A stretch of DNA of 64,000 bases from Erythrobacter tepidarius (GTDB taxonomy: Bacteria; Pseudomonadota; Alphaproteobacteria; Sphingomonadales; Sphingomonadaceae). The stretch spans positions 62,001 to 126,000 of the forward strand of contig NZ_MUYJ01000004.1 in assembly GCF_002155695.1 (NCBI RefSeq), read 5' to 3'. How positions within the stretch are numbered: the first letter of the stretch is position 1; each line of letters begins with the position of its first letter. Shown here in pieces: positions 62,680-64,000 of this stretch. The translations under genes and the position numbers were made by a program. Under the pieces are notes generated by a model. That model saw only the letters and a program-made list of their open reading frames with translations. It did not search any database and was not told where the DNA came from.

Positions 62680-64000
62680 TGACATGGCATGGCATCGGCC
62701 TGATCTCGGGAAGCTCGGCCCCCCCGGTAGTGATGGACGGTCTTTTCGTGGCCATCCCAACCCTCACCCCTTCCCCCCAATGGAACGGCACGGCTGGTTC
62801 CGGCTTTGGGGGCAGCAATCCGGCGGCGCCAGTCGATCCGGTGCGCACCCTTGCCAAGCCTGCGCTGCGGTTGCTCACCCCGCCCAATCAGTGGTTCACC
62901 GATACGCTCGACGTGGGCGTCATCGCGGCGGCGGATGACAATGGCAGTCTCGAAAACTGTCTTGGGGTGCGCGAGGTTCGGTTCTACTACGAGGGCAACG
63001 TCGTTTCGGTCAGCGAACCGCGCTGGAACACCATCACCACCGAGCGCGGGGCGCGCAGCTATTATGGCTGGTGGGTGCGGCTCAAGAAACCCGCCAGCAC
63101 CGCAGGCACGGCGCGGCTCTACATCGAGGCAACCGCCAACGACAGCACCTTCCAGAAGCGGGTGATCGGCCCCTTCCTCTACTCGCCGCAGAACGTGCTG
63201 CACGACGTGGAAATCACCATCGACCCTGACCTCGCGGAAATTGCTGGCGAGCGCTATCAGTCGATCCCCAACGCCATTCCCTTCGTGGTTAACGGCAATT
63301 ACCAGAACCCGCGCTTCACCATCGCCAAGGCGGGGCGCTACACCACGGGCTTTGGCTCGACTTCGGCAGTGCCGACGGATCGCTGGACGATCACCGGGCG
63401 CTTCACGGTTGAGGCAAGCGTTCCGGGCGTCATCCTCGGCAACACCAGCTACACCACCGATGCCAATACGCTGATGAATGCGCAGCGCACCTTCTGGCGC
63501 TTCAAGGGCACGAATATCACTTTCGACGCGCAATATGGCACGTCGATGAACACCAATACCAGCACCGGCTATGGCCCCGGCCTGCCCGGCAATCACTGGG
63601 CAGACGGGATCAACATCACGAACCTTTCCTCGCTCGGCAAAAAGGAGCTTATCCGGGGCGGGCAGTGGAACGGCGGCGGTATGCCGAGCAACACCTGGTA
63701 TACCGAATGCCAGATTACCAAGCTCAACCAGCCGGTGGTCAACGCTTCGCTCATACGCGGCTGCTATGTCGGGGATAGCCAAAGCGACATTGCCAGCAAC
63801 GCCGTGTGCATCGTTTCCAGCGAGTTCGAGGGTTCGGATCAGAACGACCTCAACACGGATCGACCCGCCTTTACGATGGTTTACTCCGGCCCGGAAAGCG
63901 TGGCGACCGCCGCGCGTTCGGGCGGCAACTATTCGTCGGGCACGGGCGGCGGGGTTTGGACGGTGACGATTGGCTCGACCACCTATACCTTCGATCACGG
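62679..64000 (+). CDS. Head-spike/fibre protein, probably beta-helical (partial)
   Basis: An open frame from ATG 62679 to the right edge (at least 440 codons, no stop), so it continues beyond the window. The product is rich in Gly, Asn, Ser and Thr with repeated beta-strand-like segments (RTFWRFKGTNITFDAQYG, NHWADGINITNLSS, GGQWNGGG, GGGVWTVTIGSTTYTF) and an aromatic N-terminal part, the composition of parallel beta-helix or fibre proteins. Its overlap with the spike-base gene is the arrangement of rcc01079-rcc01080, so it is probably the spike that binds or degrades surface polysaccharide. No catalytic motif was recognised. Confidence 0.65.
   Translation, partial: MTWHGIGLISGSSAPPVVMDGLFVAIPTLTPSPQWNGTAGSGFGGSNPAAPVDPVRTLAKPALRLLTPPNQWFTDTLDVGVIAAADDNGSLENCLGVREVRFYYEGNVVSVSEPRWNTITTERGARSYYGWWVRLKKPASTAGTARLYIEATANDSTFQKRVIGPFLYSPQNVLHDVEITIDPDLAEIAGERYQSIPNAIPFVVNGNYQNPRFTIAKAGRYTTGFGSTSAVPTDRWTITGRFTVEASVPGVILGNTSYTTDANTLMNAQRTFWRFKGTNITFDAQYGTSMNTNTSTGYGPGLPGNHWADGINITNLSSLGKKELIRGGQWNGGGMPSNTWYTECQITKLNQPVVNASLIRGCYVGDSQSDIASNAVCIVSSEFEGSDQNDLNTDRPAFTMVYSGPESVATAARSGGNYSSGTGGGVWTVTIGSTTYTFDH

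Overview
The window looks like a chromosomal segment of a GC-rich alphaproteobacterium, most likely Sphingomonadales and plausibly Erythrobacteraceae. Reasons (family knowledge plus inspection, no search run): the DnaA type, a UPF0262 protein, a small secreted protein of the CC_3452-like type, a zinc-free 41-residue L36, the rpmH-rnpA-yidD-yidC-engB block, and many small sphingomonad-type lipoproteins. Coding density is high. No rRNA, tRNA, CRISPR array, transposase or integrase was seen.

Region 1-14 kb: dnaA, a DUF983 protein with a MoeB/ThiF-type activating enzyme, cobB facing dapB-nth, a DAACS symporter with dapE, then accessory enzymes (cupin, GST, VOC, MAPEG, D-aminoacylase-like amidohydrolase, secreted nuclease). 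Region 13.3-17.9 kb is the minus-strand ribosome/membrane-insertion block rpmH-rnpA-yidD-yidC-engB, with a ClpP-like exported protein upstream. Region 18-25.6 kb: yifB/comM, a TonB-like protein, recQ, an HxlR regulator, a CC_3452-like secreted protein, a HAD phosphatase, rpmJ and galE. Region 25.7-35 kb: a DUF4136 lipoprotein with an M14 carboxypeptidase, cdd with a GH25-like protein, UPF0262, dnaB, a phospholipase-D protein, rpoZ, a ParA-like ATPase, a DUF3667 membrane protein and a small secreted protein. Region 35-44 kb: ftsH, then a TetR repressor divergent from a four-gene tripartite ABC efflux operon, then a MaoC/CaiB acyl-CoA pair.

Region 44.2-61.9 kb is a surface-polysaccharide locus. 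It contains a methyltransferase; a complete PAPS module (cysD, cysNC, cysQ); an AlgD-type GDP-mannose dehydrogenase; a GT4 glycosyltransferase; wecC and wecB (UDP-ManNAcA supply); a Wza-type export lipoprotein; a Wzc-type tyrosine autokinase; two GT2 glycosyltransferases; a putative rhamnosyltransferase; and an O-antigen ligase/polymerase-like protein. Together this points to an acidic, possibly sulfated polysaccharide exported by a Wzx/Wzy-type route. No flippase, initiating transferase or sulfotransferase is visible in the window.

Region 62.4-64 kb begins a second module after a 0.5 kb AT-richer intergenic region: a small protein resembling the head-spike base protein of gene transfer agents (RCAP_rcc01079 type), translationally coupled to a long beta-rich fibre/spike protein that runs off the window end. 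Its position directly beside the polysaccharide locus is the most interesting feature, because in Rhodobacter capsulatus GTA head spikes bind the capsule receptor. Other signals worth a look are a 30-bp perfect inverted repeat with G-quadruplex potential at 20383-20470, an ftsH terminator that buries the ribosome binding site of the next gene, and several dyads in promoters.
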